A stretch of DNA of 64,000 nucleotides, taken from Albimonas sp036154955 (lineage in GTDB: Bacteria; Pseudomonadota; Alphaproteobacteria; Rhodobacterales; Rhodobacteraceae). The position numbers were made by a program, and so were the translations under genes. The notes under the pieces are model-generated. The model was given only the letters and a program-made list of their open reading frames with translations. It searched no databases and was not told the DNA's origin. Below, piece by piece: positions 51,604 through 60,309 of the stretch; the first letter of the stretch is position 1; each line of letters begins with the position of its first letter. The stretch covers positions 124,001 through 188,000 of the forward strand of contig JAYZWL010000135.1 of NCBI GenBank assembly GCA_036154955.1, read 5' to 3'.

Positions 51604-53031
51604 TCAGCGCCGGAAGCGCAGCGCGCCGACCCGGCCGTCGCGCTCGATGCGGATGTCGAAAGCCTCGGGGCCGCGACGGGCGATGCGGGCCAGTTCCGCG
51701 GCGCTGTCCACCTCCCGCCCGTTGATCGCGCGGATCACGTCCCCCTTCCTGAACCCCGCGCGGGTCGAGGGCGGGGCCGCGTCGATCACCGCCACGCCCT
51801 CCGTCCCCAGCGGCAGGCCCAGTTCGTGCCCCAGCGCCGGGTTGATATTGGCAACCGTCAGCCCGGCCATAGGCGTGTCGCCCCCGATGCGCTGCGGATC
51901 GCGGGCCGGCGTCTCCGGCGCCGGAACCAGGGTCAGGGAGGCGCGGCCCGGCTTGCCGCCCGACAGGAAGTCGACCTGGGCCGCCTTGCCCAGCCCCAGC
52001 GCGGCCAGCCGGAATTCCAGCTCCGCCTGCGCCTCCACCGGGCGGCCGTCGATGGCGAGGATCACGTCGCCCCGCGCCAGCCCGGCCGCCGCGAAAGGCG
52101 ACAGCGGGTGAAGCTTCGAGATCACCAGCCCCTCCGGGCTCTCCATCCCCAGCGCTTCGGCCAGCGCCCCGTCCACCGGCTGCCCGGTCAGCCCCGCCCA
52201 GGGACGGGCGAGCGTGGTGCGCCCGGCCTCCGCCTGCGCCACCACCTGCCGGACCAGCGCGGCGGGCACCGCGAAGCCGATGCCGATGGACCCGCCGGAG
52301 CGGCTGAGAATGGCGGTGTTGATGCCCAGCAGACGGCCCTGCATGTCCACCAGCGCGCCCCCCGAATTGCCCGGGTTGATCGCCGCGTCGGTCTGCAGGT
52401 AATAGCCCGCCCCGCCCCCCGGCGCCGCCCGCGAGCGCGCCAGCGCCGAGACGATGCCCGACGTCACCGTCTGCCCCACCCCGAACGGGTTGCCGATGGC
52501 GAGCACCAGGTCGCCGACCTCCACGCCTTCGGATTCCGGGTCGCGCAGCGCCAGCGCCGGCAGGTCATGGGCGCCTTTCAGACGCAGCACCACCAGGTCG
52601 CTTTCGGGATCGGACAGCACGACCTCGGCGTCGAACTCCCGCCGGTCGGACAGCACCGCGCGGATCTGGTCCGCGTCGCCGACCACGTGATGATTGGTCA
52701 CCACCAGCCCGTCCGAGCGCACGATGACGCCGGAGCCGAGCGCGTTCTCCACCCGCCGTCCCTGGGGCATGGCCTGGCCGAAGAAGCGCTGGAAGAACGG
52801 GTTGCCCGCGAACGGGCTCGGCCGGCGGGTCACCACCCGTTGCGCGTAGATGTTGACCACAGCCGGCGCCGCCGCCTTCACCACCGGCGCGAAGGAAAGC
52901 TGGATCTGCGCCATCGCCTCGGGCGCGACCCTGCGCGTCTCCGCCCCCGCGGGCGGCGGCGCGGCCGCGGCCAGCGTCGGGAGCAGGAGCGCCAGCGCCA
53001 GCGCGCGGCGTCGGATGGGGGATGCGGTCAT
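51604..53031 (-). CDS. degQ: Periplasmic Do-type serine protease (DegP/DegQ family)
   Basis: 475 residues. Signal peptide 1-30, trypsin-like domain with His115 (TNHHVV), Asp145 (DPESDLVVLR) and Ser223 (GNSGGALV), then two PDZ domains (about 280-370 and 385-475). Protein quality control in the periplasm. The Q-linker is short, closer to DegQ than DegP. It is downstream of rplQ, with a terminator between, and 17 bp upstream of rarA. Confidence 0.92.
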   Translation of the reverse strand: MTASPIRRRALALALLLPTLAAAAPPPAGAETRRVAPEAMAQIQLSFAPVVKAAAPAVVNIYAQRVVTRRPSPFAGNPFFQRFFGQAMPQGRRVENALGSGVIVRSDGLVVTNHHVVGDADQIRAVLSDRREFDAEVVLSDPESDLVVLRLKGAHDLPALALRDPESEGVEVGDLVLAIGNPFGVGQTVTSGIVSALARSRAAPGGGAGYYLQTDAAINPGNSGGALVDMQGRLLGINTAILSRSGGSIGIGFAVPAALVRQVVAQAEAGRTTLARPWAGLTGQPVDGALAEALGMESPEGLVISKLHPLSPFAAAGLARGDVILAIDGRPVEAQAELEFRLAALGLGKAAQVDFLSGGKPGRASLTLVPAPETPARDPQRIGGDTPMAGLTVANINPALGHELGLPLGTEGVAVIDAAPPSTRAGFRKGDVIRAINGREVDSAAELARIARRGPEAFDIRIERDGRVGALRFRR

Positions 53032-53094
53032 CGGCGGACTCCGTCACCGTCTCCGTCAGGGGCAGGAATCTAGGCGCCTCGCCCACCAAACGAA

Positions 53095-53123
53095 AGGGCC
53101 GCCCCCGGAGCGGGAGCGGCCCT
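53095..53123 (-). terminator. Terminator after rplQ
   Basis: AGGGCCGC / GCGGCCCT stem, followed on the minus strand by TTCGTTT. Marks the end of the rplQ transcript before degQ. Confidence 0.65.
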
Positions 53124-53174
53124 GATCGTCGCGGGGACGAGGCGCGGCGCGGCCCGGGAAGGGCCGCGGCCGGA

Positions 53175-53597
53175 TCAATCCTCGGCCGCTTCCAGCTCGG
53201 CGGCCACGCGGGCCTTGTCGCCGGCGCCCTTGGCGGCCGGGTCGCGGTCGACCAGCTCGATGATCGCCATCGGGGCCATGTCGCCATAGCGGAAGCCGGC
53301 CTTCAGCACGCGGGAGTAGCCGCCCGACCGCTCCTTGTAGCGGGGGCCGAGCACCTCGAAGAGCTTCTTCACCGCCGCATCCTGTTTGATGTCGGCATGG
53401 GCGAGGCGGCGGGCATGAAGATCGCCGCGCTTGCCGAGCGTGATCGCCTTGTCGATGATCCGCTTCAGCTCCTTCGCCTTGGGAAGGGTGGTCTTGATCT
53501 GCTCATGCTCGATCAGCGAGCAGACCATGTTGGCGAACATCGCCTTGCGGTGTTCGTGGGTGCGGTTCAGCTTGCGGTAGCCGTGGGCGTGACGCAT
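53175..53597 (-). CDS. rplQ: 50S ribosomal protein L17
   Basis: 140 residues. MRHAHGYRKLNRTHEHRKAM is the L17 start; GGYSRVLKAGFRYGDMAPMA and IELVDRD complete the fold. A 20-residue Lys/Ala/Glu tail follows. It normally follows rpoA directly; here 1,017 bp and a foreign-looking gene separate them. Confidence 0.97.
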   Translation of the reverse strand: MRHAHGYRKLNRTHEHRKAMFANMVCSLIEHEQIKTTLPKAKELKRIIDKAITLGKRGDLHARRLAHADIKQDAAVKKLFEVLGPRYKERSGGYSRVLKAGFRYGDMAPMAIIELVDRDPAAKGAGDKARVAAELEAAED

Positions 53598-53682
53598 GGG
53601 ATGTTCCTTTTCGCGTTATGCTTTGTCCGGGCGGGGTCCATGGCCTCGCCCTCCTTGGGGCCTGAGCGGCCCGAGCCCGCGC

Positions 53683-53711
53683 GCGATACAGGATTCGGCG
53701 CGGAGGAGCAA
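53683..53711 (-). promoter_or_regulatory. Candidate promoter of rplQ
   Basis: Minus strand TTGCTC (53711-53706), 17-nt spacer, TATCGC (53688-53683), about 90 nt before the rplQ ATG. Reasonable elements and ideal spacing; expected if rplQ no longer reads through from rpoA. Confidence 0.4.
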
Positions 53712-53742
53712 GGGCGGGCGGCGCGCCCCCGCCCGGCCGCGA

Positions 53743-54447
53743 TCAGCCGCGGCGGCGACGCGCCATGCCGAATAGCCCGACCAGACCAACGCCCAGCAGC
53801 AGCGCCGGCGCCGGCAGCGGCACGGAGGCGGAGGACGCAACAAACGCATCGCCCGGGGACAGAGTGAACGAGTCGACATCGAACTTGATCTCGTAGTCCC
53901 CGCCGCTCGAATTCGGCGTGAACCGCATCACGAGTTCCGTGTAGTAGATGTCTGGATAGCTCACCACCGGCGGAAGGACCGGGCTGCCGAAGGCGCCCGC
54001 GACGCCCTCGAACAGGCTTTGGTAGTTGATATCGTCGTAGCCCGGTGCATCGGCGAAGATACTGACGGCCAGCACGTTGTATGGCTGATCTAAGTCGACG
54101 AACGCAATCTGGCCCAAGCCGAACGCCGAGACCACCGTCTCATGCACGAAACTTCCCGCTTCCAACCTAATCTTGCGCACAGCGTCGTAGGTTGAAGACC
54201 ATGGGCTAACGCTCGATGCCGGCGTGTCCGCATCGAACACCACGACGAACCGCATCGGATCCGCGTAATCGATGCCAAGGTCCACGAGCACGTTGGAACT
54301 CGGATCATAGGCGTGACCGTCGGTACGCCACACGTCCTCCATCGTTCCGACCATTTCGAGGGTCCAGAGTTCGAGCGCCGACGCCGGCGCGGCGCCGGCA
54401 AGACACGAGGACATGACCAAGGCGACGGAGGTATGATTCCAGAGCAT
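53743..54447 (-). CDS. VPLPA-CTERM (exosortase-type) secreted protein inserted between rpoA and rplQ
   Basis: 234 residues from ATG 54447 (GGAAAGG about 8 nt upstream). Signal peptide 1-24, then a beta-rich soluble region with few Cys, and a C-terminal sorting tail: VPLPAP (209-214), a hydrophobic segment (ALLLGVGLVGLFGMA) and RRRRG. This is the VPLPA/PEP-CTERM type of signal cleaved by an exosortase or archaeosortase-like enzyme and often tied to exopolysaccharide. Its codon third positions are visibly less GC-rich than those of the ribosomal genes on both sides. No exosortase gene is in the window. The function of the mature domain is not recognised. Confidence 0.85.
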   Translation of the reverse strand: MLWNHTSVALVMSSCLAGAAPASALELWTLEMVGTMEDVWRTDGHAYDPSSNVLVDLGIDYADPMRFVVVFDADTPASSVSPWSSTYDAVRKIRLEAGSFVHETVVSAFGLGQIAFVDLDQPYNVLAVSIFADAPGYDDINYQSLFEGVAGAFGSPVLPPVVSYPDIYYTELVMRFTPNSSGGDYEIKFDVDSFTLSPGDAFVASSASVPLPAPALLLGVGLVGLFGMARRRRG

Positions 54448-54558
54448 TCGGCAACCTTTCCATTGGAAACAACGGTAAGAGCGGGACTTGAAAAAAGACT
54501 TCGTCATTCAGCATACTCCGCGCTTGCCCTTGCGTCCCCCACGAACTCTCGCCGAACG

Positions 54559-54588
54559 AAAAAAGCCGGCGCATACCTGCGCCGGCTT
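54559..54588 (-). terminator. Rho-independent terminator directly after rpoA
   Basis: AAGCCGGCGC / GCGCCGGCTT, 10-bp stem, 6-nt loop, then TTTTTT on the minus strand (54564-54559), 27 nt past the rpoA stop. This would end the rpsM-rpsK-rpoA transcript before the VPLPA gene and rplQ. Confidence 0.92.
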
Positions 54589-54614
54589 CCGAATGGCTCG
54601 ACCCGTGGATCAGG

Positions 54615-55637
54615 TCAGAACTGGTCCTCGTACTTGCGGGCCAGGTCCTCGATGTTGTCCGGCGGCCAGTCCGGCACGTCCATCCCGAGGTGGAGGCCCA
54701 TCTGCACGAGCACTTCCTTGATCTCGTTCAGCGACTTGCGGCCGAAGTTCGGGGTCCGGAGCATCTCCGCCTCGGTCTTCTGCACCAGGTCGCCGATATA
54801 GACGATGTTGTCGTTCTTCAGGCAGTTCGCCGACCGCACCGACAGCTCCAGCTCGTCGACCTTCTTGAGCAGGACCGGCGGCGTGCCGGTGCCCAGCAGG
54901 TCGTCGTCGTCGCCGCGCGAGGCCGACTCCGGCTCCTCGAAGTTCACGAACACCGAGAGCTGGTCCTGCAGGATCCGCGCGGCGTAGGCCACGGCGTCCT
55001 CGGGCGTGACCGAGCCGTCGGTCTCCAGCGTCAGGGTCAGCTTGTCGTAGTCGAGCACCTGGCCCTCGCGGGTCGGCTCCACCTTGTAGCTGACCTTCTT
55101 GACCGGGCTGAACAGCGCGTCGATCGGGATCAGGCCGATGGGCGCGTCCTCGGCCTTGTTCCGGTCGGCGGGGACATAGCCCTTGCCGCTGTCGACGACC
55201 AGCTCGACGTGGAAGCTCGCGCCTTCGTCCAGGTGGCAGATCACGTGATCGGGATTGAGGATCTCGACCCCCGCGACCTCCTGAATGGCGGCGGCGGTCA
55301 CCAGGCCCGGTCCCTCGCCGCGCAGGGTGAGGCGCTTGGGCCCGTCGGTTTCGACCTTGACCGAAACGCCCTTGATGTTGAGGACGATGTCGGTCACATC
55401 CTCGCGCACGCCGGCGACGGACGAGAACTCGTGCAGCACGCCGTCGATCTGGATCGAGGTCACCGCCCCGCCCTGGAGCGAGGACAGCAGCACGCGGCGC
55501 AGCGCGTTGCCGAGCGTCAGGCCGAAGCCCCGCTCCAGCGGCTCGGCGACCACGGTCGCCATGCGCTGCGGGTCGGCCCCGGGACGAATGTCGAGACCGG
55601 TCGGCCGGATGAGCTCCTGCCAGTTCTTGTGGATCAT
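54615..55637 (-). CDS. rpoA: RNA polymerase alpha subunit
   Basis: 340 residues. MIHKNWQELIRPTGLDIRPG start; N-terminal dimerisation domain with EPLERGFGLTLGNALRRVLL; C-terminal domain with VDELELSVRSANCLKNDNI and GRKSLNEIKEVL for promoter UP-element and activator contacts. Third gene of the rpsM-rpsK-rpoA unit; followed by a terminator instead of rplQ. Confidence 0.98.
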   Translation of the reverse strand: MIHKNWQELIRPTGLDIRPGADPQRMATVVAEPLERGFGLTLGNALRRVLLSSLQGGAVTSIQIDGVLHEFSSVAGVREDVTDIVLNIKGVSVKVETDGPKRLTLRGEGPGLVTAAAIQEVAGVEILNPDHVICHLDEGASFHVELVVDSGKGYVPADRNKAEDAPIGLIPIDALFSPVKKVSYKVEPTREGQVLDYDKLTLTLETDGSVTPEDAVAYAARILQDQLSVFVNFEEPESASRGDDDDLLGTGTPPVLLKKVDELELSVRSANCLKNDNIVYIGDLVQKTEAEMLRTPNFGRKSLNEIKEVLVQMGLHLGMDVPDWPPDNIEDLARKYEDQF

Positions 55638-55722
55638 GTTCGTCCTCCATTCGTGCCCGGGCGGGATCCGCTTCCGCGCCGGGCGTCCCGAGGAATTCTT
55701 GCTTGGGCCTGAAACGGCCTAA

Positions 55723-55745
55723 GGCCCGCGCATCGGGCGCGGGCC
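55723..55745 (-). repeat. Intercistronic hairpin between rpsK and rpoA
   Basis: GGCCCGCGC / GCGCGGGCC stem (9 bp, 5-nt loop) with a neighbouring GGCCTTAGGCC dyad. No T-run; likely an RNA stability or processing element in the 134-bp gap. Confidence 0.5.
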
Positions 55746-55771
55746 GTCAGCCTGCCGAACTCGCTGTCGCG

Positions 55772-56161
55772 TCAGACGCGGCGGCGCTTCGGCGGGCGGC
55801 AGCCGTTGTGGGCGATCGGGGTCACGTCGCGGATGGAGGTGATGGTGAAGCCCACCGCCTGCAGCGCGCGCAGGGCGCTCTCGCGACCCGAGCCGGGGCC
55901 CTGGACCTCGACCTCGAGCGTGCGCATCCCGTGCTCCTGCGCCTTCTTGCCGGCGTCCTCGGCCGCGACCTGAGCGGCGTACGGGGTCGACTTGCGGGAG
56001 CCCTTGAAGCCCATGGCGCCGGACGAGGACCAGGAGATGGCGTTGCCCTGGGCGTCGGCGATGAGGATCTTGGTGTTGTTGAACGAAGAGTTCACATGCG
56101 CCACGCCGGACGAAATGTTCTTCCGCTCTTTGCGCTTCACGCGCTGCTTGTCGCGAGCCAT
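55772..56161 (-). CDS. rpsK: 30S ribosomal protein S11
   Basis: 129 residues. KNISSGVAHVNSSFNNTKIL and the C-terminal VTPIAHNGCRPPKRRRV are S11 hallmarks. It binds the 30S platform. It starts 12 nt after the rpsM stop. Confidence 0.98.
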   Translation of the reverse strand: MARDKQRVKRKERKNISSGVAHVNSSFNNTKILIADAQGNAISWSSSGAMGFKGSRKSTPYAAQVAAEDAGKKAQEHGMRTLEVEVQGPGSGRESALRALQAVGFTITSIRDVTPIAHNGCRPPKRRRV

Positions 56162-56173
56162 CGACGCCTCTCC

Positions 56174-56542
56174 TTACTTCTTCTTGCCGGCGATCGGCTT
56201 CGCCTTGCCCTTGCGGGTGCGGGCGTTGGTGTGGGTGCGCTGGCCGCGGACCGGCAGCTGACGACGGTGACGCAGGCCGCGATAGCAGCCCAGGTCCATC
56301 AGCCGCTTGATGTTCACCGCGACTTCCCGGCGAAGGTCGCCTTCGACCGCCAGGTTGCCGTCGATATACTCGCGGATGGCCAGCACCTCGGCGTCGGAGA
56401 GCTCGTTGATGCGACGCTCCTCGGCGATGCCGACGGCCCCGCAGATCTCCTTCGCGGAGGCCGGGCCGATGCCGTGAATGTAGGTGAGGGCCACATGGGT
56501 CCTCTTGTTGGTCGGGATGTTCACGCCAGCGATGCGCGCCAA
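56174..56542 (-). CDS. rpsM: 30S ribosomal protein S13, with a TTG start codon
   Basis: 122 residues. The family start M/L-ARIAGVNIPTNKRTHVAL begins at a TTG (56542); no ATG or GTG is in frame there, and the further upstream in-frame ATG would add 28 basic low-complexity residues. GGAG lies about 8 nt before the TTG. GLRHRRQLPVRGQRTHTNAR is the S13 signature. First gene of the alpha operon, with its own promoter. Confidence 0.95.
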   Translation of the reverse strand: MARIAGVNIPTNKRTHVALTYIHGIGPASAKEICGAVGIAEERRINELSDAEVLAIREYIDGNLAVEGDLRREVAVNIKRLMDLGCYRGLRHRRQLPVRGQRTHTNARTRKGKAKPIAGKKK

Positions 56543-56770
56543 GGTCCGTCTCCGTCTCTCTCGTCCGGTCCGTGCCCGGTGTTCCGATTGTCCGTCCGCC
56601 CTTGCGGCGGGGCCGGCCGGGCTCAAATTCCGTTCTCGATCAGGGCCGTCGCGGGTCGCGCCCTTTCCGGCCAGGGCGTCGGGCCCGAAAGCCCGACCGG
56701 GCGTCCGCGCCGATTCTCCCGATCCGTGGAACGGGCGCGTCGGCGCGACTCCCTTGTATTGGAGGCGCGG

Positions 56771-56798
56771 AGTATATGAAGGGTCCGGGGCGCGTCAA
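56771..56798 (-). promoter_or_regulatory. Promoter of rpsM-rpsK-rpoA
   Basis: Minus strand TTGACG (56798-56793), 16-nt spacer, TATACT (56776-56771), in a small AT-rich island. The start would be near 56765, leaving a leader of about 220 nt with several GC-rich hairpins before the TTG start of rpsM; a site for S4-type feedback control would be expected there. Confidence 0.65.
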
Positions 56799-56835
56799 CC
56801 CTTGGTCGACGCCCTTTGCGGATTCCCTTCGGGCC

Positions 56836-57486
56836 TCACCCGTCCAGCGCCCCTTTCAGCTCCGCCGCCACCGCATCCGGGGCGGCCATGCCGTCCACGC
56901 GCGCGAGCTTGCCCTTGGCCCAATAGTAGCCGATCAGGGGCGACGTGTCCCGATAATACGCCAGCAGCCGCGTGCGCATCGATTCCGCGTTGTCGTCCGG
57001 ACGGCGCTTGAAGCTGTCCACCGCCCCGCACTTGTCGCAGGTGTCGGGCTTGGCCGGCGGGTTGGTCACGTCGTGATAGACCTCCCCGCACATGCCGCAG
57101 GTGAAGCGGCCCGACACACGGTCGACCAGCGCCTCGTCGTCCACCCGCATCTCGATCACCGAGTCGAGCTCCAGGCCTTCCTTGGCCAGCAACTCGCCCA
57201 GCGCGTCGGCCTGGGCCAGCGTGCGGGGGAAGCCGTCGAAGATGGCGCCCTTGGCGGCGGCGCCGTTCTCCAGCTGCTCCCGGATCAGACCGATGACGAT
57301 CTCGTCGGTCACCAGGCCGCCGCGGGCCATGACGTCGGCCACCCGCTTGCCCATCTCCGAACCGGAGGCCTGGGCCTCCCGCAGCATGTCGCCGGTGGAG
57401 AGCTGGACCATGCCCCGCTCCTCGACCAGACGGCGGGCCTGCGTGCCTTTCCCGGCCCCCGGGGGCCCCAGCAGAATGATGTTCAT
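56836..57486 (-). CDS. adk: Adenylate kinase with a zinc-type LID
   Basis: 216 residues. P-loop GPPGAGKGTQ, LSTGDMLR, FDGFPRT. The LID carries four cysteines, Cys130/133 (CGMC) and Cys150/153 (CDKC), the zinc-binding form. It interconverts ATP, ADP and AMP. Its ATG overlaps the secY stop by 4 nt (ATGA), so it is translationally coupled to secY. It ends the spc transcript; rpsM has a separate promoter. Confidence 0.97.
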   Translation of the reverse strand: MNIILLGPPGAGKGTQARRLVEERGMVQLSTGDMLREAQASGSEMGKRVADVMARGGLVTDEIVIGLIREQLENGAAAKGAIFDGFPRTLAQADALGELLAKEGLELDSVIEMRVDDEALVDRVSGRFTCGMCGEVYHDVTNPPAKPDTCDKCGAVDSFKRRPDDNAESMRTRLLAYYRDTSPLIGYYWAKGKLARVDGMAAPDAVAAELKGALDG

Positions 57487-58823
57487 CGCTTCTTCTTCCC
57501 CCGTCGTCCGAGCCGGGACCGTTCGATCAGCCCTTCGTATTGATGCGCGAGCAGATGGCTCTGGACCTGAGTTACGGTATCCATGGTGACCGACACCACG
57601 ATCAGGAGCGAGGTGCCCCCGAAGTAGAACGGGATCGCGAGTTCCGAGATCAGGATCTCCGGCATCACGCAGATCACCGCGAGGTAGAGCGCGCCGACCG
57701 CGGTCAGTCGAGTCAGCACATAGTCGAAGTAGGCCGAGGTCTTGGCGCCGGGACGGATGCCCGGCACATAGCCGCCGTTCTTCTTCAGATTGTCCGCCAC
57801 CTCGTCCGGGTTGAACACGACCGACGTGTAGAAGAACGAGAAGAACACGATCAGCGCCACGAAGGTCACCAGATACAGCGGCTGGCCGCGGCCCAGATAG
57901 GCCCCGACATAGCTCAGCCAGCCCGAGGCGCCGCCGTCGGCCGAGAACCCGGCCACGGTGGCGGGCAGCAGCAGCAGCGAGGAGGCGAAGATCGGCGGGA
58001 TCACGCCGGCGGTGTTGACCTTCAGCGGCAGGAACGAGTTTTCGCCCCCATACATCCGCTGGCCGACCTGGCGCTTGGGATACTGCACGAGTATGCGCCG
58101 CTGGGCGCGCTCGATATAGACCACCGCGCCGATCACCACGACCGCGCCGACCATCACGCCGATGATCACGGCGGCTGGAAGCTGACCGGTGCGGCCGAGC
58201 TCGAAAAGCTGCGCCAGCGCCGTCGGAAGATGGGCCACGATGCCCACATAGATGATCAGCGAGATGCCGTTGCCGATGCCGCGGGCGGTGATCTGCTCGC
58301 CCAGCCACATCAGGAACATGGTGCCGCCGACCAGCGTGATCACCGTGGAGGCCCGGAAGAACCAGCCGGGATCGAGCGCCAGGCCCTGCCCCTCGAGCCC
58401 CACGGCGATGCCGTAGGCCTGGAAGGCGGCCAGCACCACGGTGCCGTAGCGGGTGTACTGGTTGATCTTCCGCCGGCCGGCTTCGCCGTCCTTCTTCATC
58501 GCTTCCAGCGACGGGATCATCGAGCTCATGAGCTGCATGATGATCGAGGCGGAGATGTAGGGCATGATGCCCAGGGCGAAGATCGCCATGCGCTCCACGG
58601 CGCCGCCGGCGAACATGTTGAACACGCCCAGGATGCCCGACTGGGTCTGTTCTACGAATCGCGCGAGCTGGATCGGATCGATGCCGGGCATGGGGATGTA
58701 GGTCCCCAGCCGGTAGATCATCAGAAGCCCCAGCGCGAACAGAATCCGGCTCTGAAGCTCCTTGGCCTTTCCGAAGGTGCTCCAGCTCAGGTTCTGGGCC
58801 ATCTGCTCGGCGGCGGACGCCAT
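57483..58823 (-). CDS. secY: Protein translocase channel SecY
   Basis: 446 residues, ten TM helices. MASAAEQMAQNLSWSTFGKA start, YIPMPGID, the plug-region GGAVERMAIFALGIMPYISA and the cytoplasmic loop VVYIERAQRRILVQYPKRQ. Forms the SecYEG channel in the inner membrane. It overlaps adk by 4 nt. Confidence 0.98.
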   Translation of the reverse strand: MASAAEQMAQNLSWSTFGKAKELQSRILFALGLLMIYRLGTYIPMPGIDPIQLARFVEQTQSGILGVFNMFAGGAVERMAIFALGIMPYISASIIMQLMSSMIPSLEAMKKDGEAGRRKINQYTRYGTVVLAAFQAYGIAVGLEGQGLALDPGWFFRASTVITLVGGTMFLMWLGEQITARGIGNGISLIIYVGIVAHLPTALAQLFELGRTGQLPAAVIIGVMVGAVVVIGAVVYIERAQRRILVQYPKRQVGQRMYGGENSFLPLKVNTAGVIPPIFASSLLLLPATVAGFSADGGASGWLSYVGAYLGRGQPLYLVTFVALIVFFSFFYTSVVFNPDEVADNLKKNGGYVPGIRPGAKTSAYFDYVLTRLTAVGALYLAVICVMPEILISELAIPFYFGGTSLLIVVSVTMDTVTQVQSHLLAHQYEGLIERSRLGRRGKKKR

Positions 58824-58920
58824 GGCGCTCTCCCTGAATCGGTCAAAGCGACGCCGCCGGGGGACGAGCCCCGCGGCGGCGCCACGTGTTAACTAGTCGA
58901 CGGGCTGCAGGCCCGCAATG

Positions 58921-59412
58921 TCATTCCGCGGACTCGGACGCCGCAGGGGCCGCGGGGGCCAGCACCGTGATCTTGCCGCCGGCGGCCTCGATCGCGGCCA
59001 CGGCCGACTTCGACGCGCCGGTGACCTCGATGGTCAGGCCCTTGGGCGCCTCGCCCCGGCCCAGCAGCCGGACGCCGTCCAGCTTGCGCCGCACCAGCCC
59101 GGAAGCCACCAGCGCCGCCTCGTCGATCGGCTTGGAGGCGTCGAGCTTCCCCGCCTCGATGAACTTGGCGATGTTGTCCAGGTTCACCACCACGAAATCC
59201 TTGCGGAAGATGTTCGTGAAGCCGCGCTTGGGCAGACGCCGGTAGATCGGCATCTGGCCGCCCTCGTAGCCGTTGATGGCCACGCCGGAGCGCGAGGTCT
59301 GGCCCTTGATGCCGCGGCCGGCGGTCTTGCCCTTGCCCGAGCCCGGGCCGCGGCCGACGCGCTTCTTCTTGCGCGTGGCGCCGGGATTGTCGCGGAGTTC
59401 GTGAAGCTGCAT
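58921..59412 (-). CDS. rplO: 50S ribosomal protein L15
   Basis: 163 residues. MQLHELRDNPGATRKKKRVG start and GRGIKGQTSRSGVAINGYEG. Late 50S assembly protein. It stops 98 bp before secY. Confidence 0.97.
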   Translation of the reverse strand: MQLHELRDNPGATRKKKRVGRGPGSGKGKTAGRGIKGQTSRSGVAINGYEGGQMPIYRRLPKRGFTNIFRKDFVVVNLDNIAKFIEAGKLDASKPIDEAALVASGLVRRKLDGVRLLGRGEAPKGLTIEVTGASKSAVAAIEAAGGKITVLAPAAPAASESAE

Positions 59413-59526
59413 GACGCGTGTTCCTTCTGTCGGACCCGGCGCGCGGCGTCATCCGCGGGGGGCCATCGACCTGACGGGAAAGGGGCCGCGATGGCGCGGC
59501 CCCCCTGTTCGGTTGCGAAGGGCGGC

Positions 59527-59715
59527 TCAGCCGCGCTCTTCGATGATCTTCGCCAGATGCGGGATCGAGTCGACCATGCCGCGCACCGAGGGGGTGTCCT
59601 CCAGCTCGCGGGTCTTGTGCATCTTGTTCAGCCCGAGGCCCTTGAGGGTCTCGCGCTGCTTGGCGGGGCGGCGGATCGGCGAGCCGATCTGCTTGACGAC
59701 GATGGTCTTGGCCAT
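59527..59715 (-). CDS. rpmD: 50S ribosomal protein L30
   Basis: 62 residues. TIVVKQIGSPIRRPAKQRET and LGLNKMHKTRELEDTPSVRG are L30 hallmarks. It lies between rpsE (11 nt upstream) and rplO. Confidence 0.97.
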   Translation of the reverse strand: MAKTIVVKQIGSPIRRPAKQRETLKGLGLNKMHKTRELEDTPSVRGMVDSIPHLAKIIEERG

Positions 59716-59726
59716 ATCGATCTACC

Positions 59727-60299
59727 TCACGCTTCCGCGGCTTCGGCGTCGGCCGAGGCGTTGTCGCGCTTGGGCAGAATGTCAGCGACCTTCTTGCCCC
59801 GGCGCGCGGCCACGTGACGGGGCGAGGATTCCTCCTTCAGCCCGTCGATGGTGGCCCGGATCATGTTGTAGGGGTTCTGGGACCCGATGGACTTGGCCAC
59901 CACGTCCTGAACGCCCAGCATCTCGAACACGGCGCGCATAGGACCGCCGGCGATGATGCCGGTGCCCTGCGGCGCGGTCCGCATCACCACCTTGCCGGCG
60001 CCGTGATGGCCCCGGACGTCGTGATGCAGCGTGCGGCCTTCCCGCAGGGGCACCCGGATCAGGCCGCGCTTGGCCTGCTCGGTCGCCTTGCGGATCGCCT
60101 CGGGGACCTCGCGGGCCTTGCCCTTGCCGAAGCCCACGCGGCCCTTCTGGTCGCCCACGACCACCAGAGCCGCGAAGCCGAAGCGCTTGCCGCCCTTCAC
60201 GGTCTTGGAGACGCGGTTGATGGCGACGAGGCGATCCTGGAATTCCGGATCCTCGTCGCGGTCGCGGCGGCGATCGCGCCGGTTGTCTTCCCTGGCCAT
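59727..60299 (-). CDS. rpsE: 30S ribosomal protein S5
   Basis: 190 residues. FQDRLVAINRVSKTVKGGKR, VGDQKGRVGFGKGKAREVPE and GTGIIAGGPMRAVFEMLGVQ. It contributes to decoding fidelity. A charged N-terminal tail of about 18 residues (DNRRDRRRDRDEDPE) precedes the domain. Confidence 0.98.
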   Translation of the reverse strand: MAREDNRRDRRRDRDEDPEFQDRLVAINRVSKTVKGGKRFGFAALVVVGDQKGRVGFGKGKAREVPEAIRKATEQAKRGLIRVPLREGRTLHHDVRGHHGAGKVVMRTAPQGTGIIAGGPMRAVFEMLGVQDVVAKSIGSQNPYNMIRATIDGLKEESSPRHVAARRGKKVADILPKRDNASADAEAAEA

Positions 60300-60309
60300 T
60301 ATCGCCTCC

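Noticed and set aside
56836..57486. Four-Cys LID of adenylate kinase as a novelty
   Set aside because: Zinc-type LIDs are well known in adenylate kinases, including alphaproteobacterial ones.
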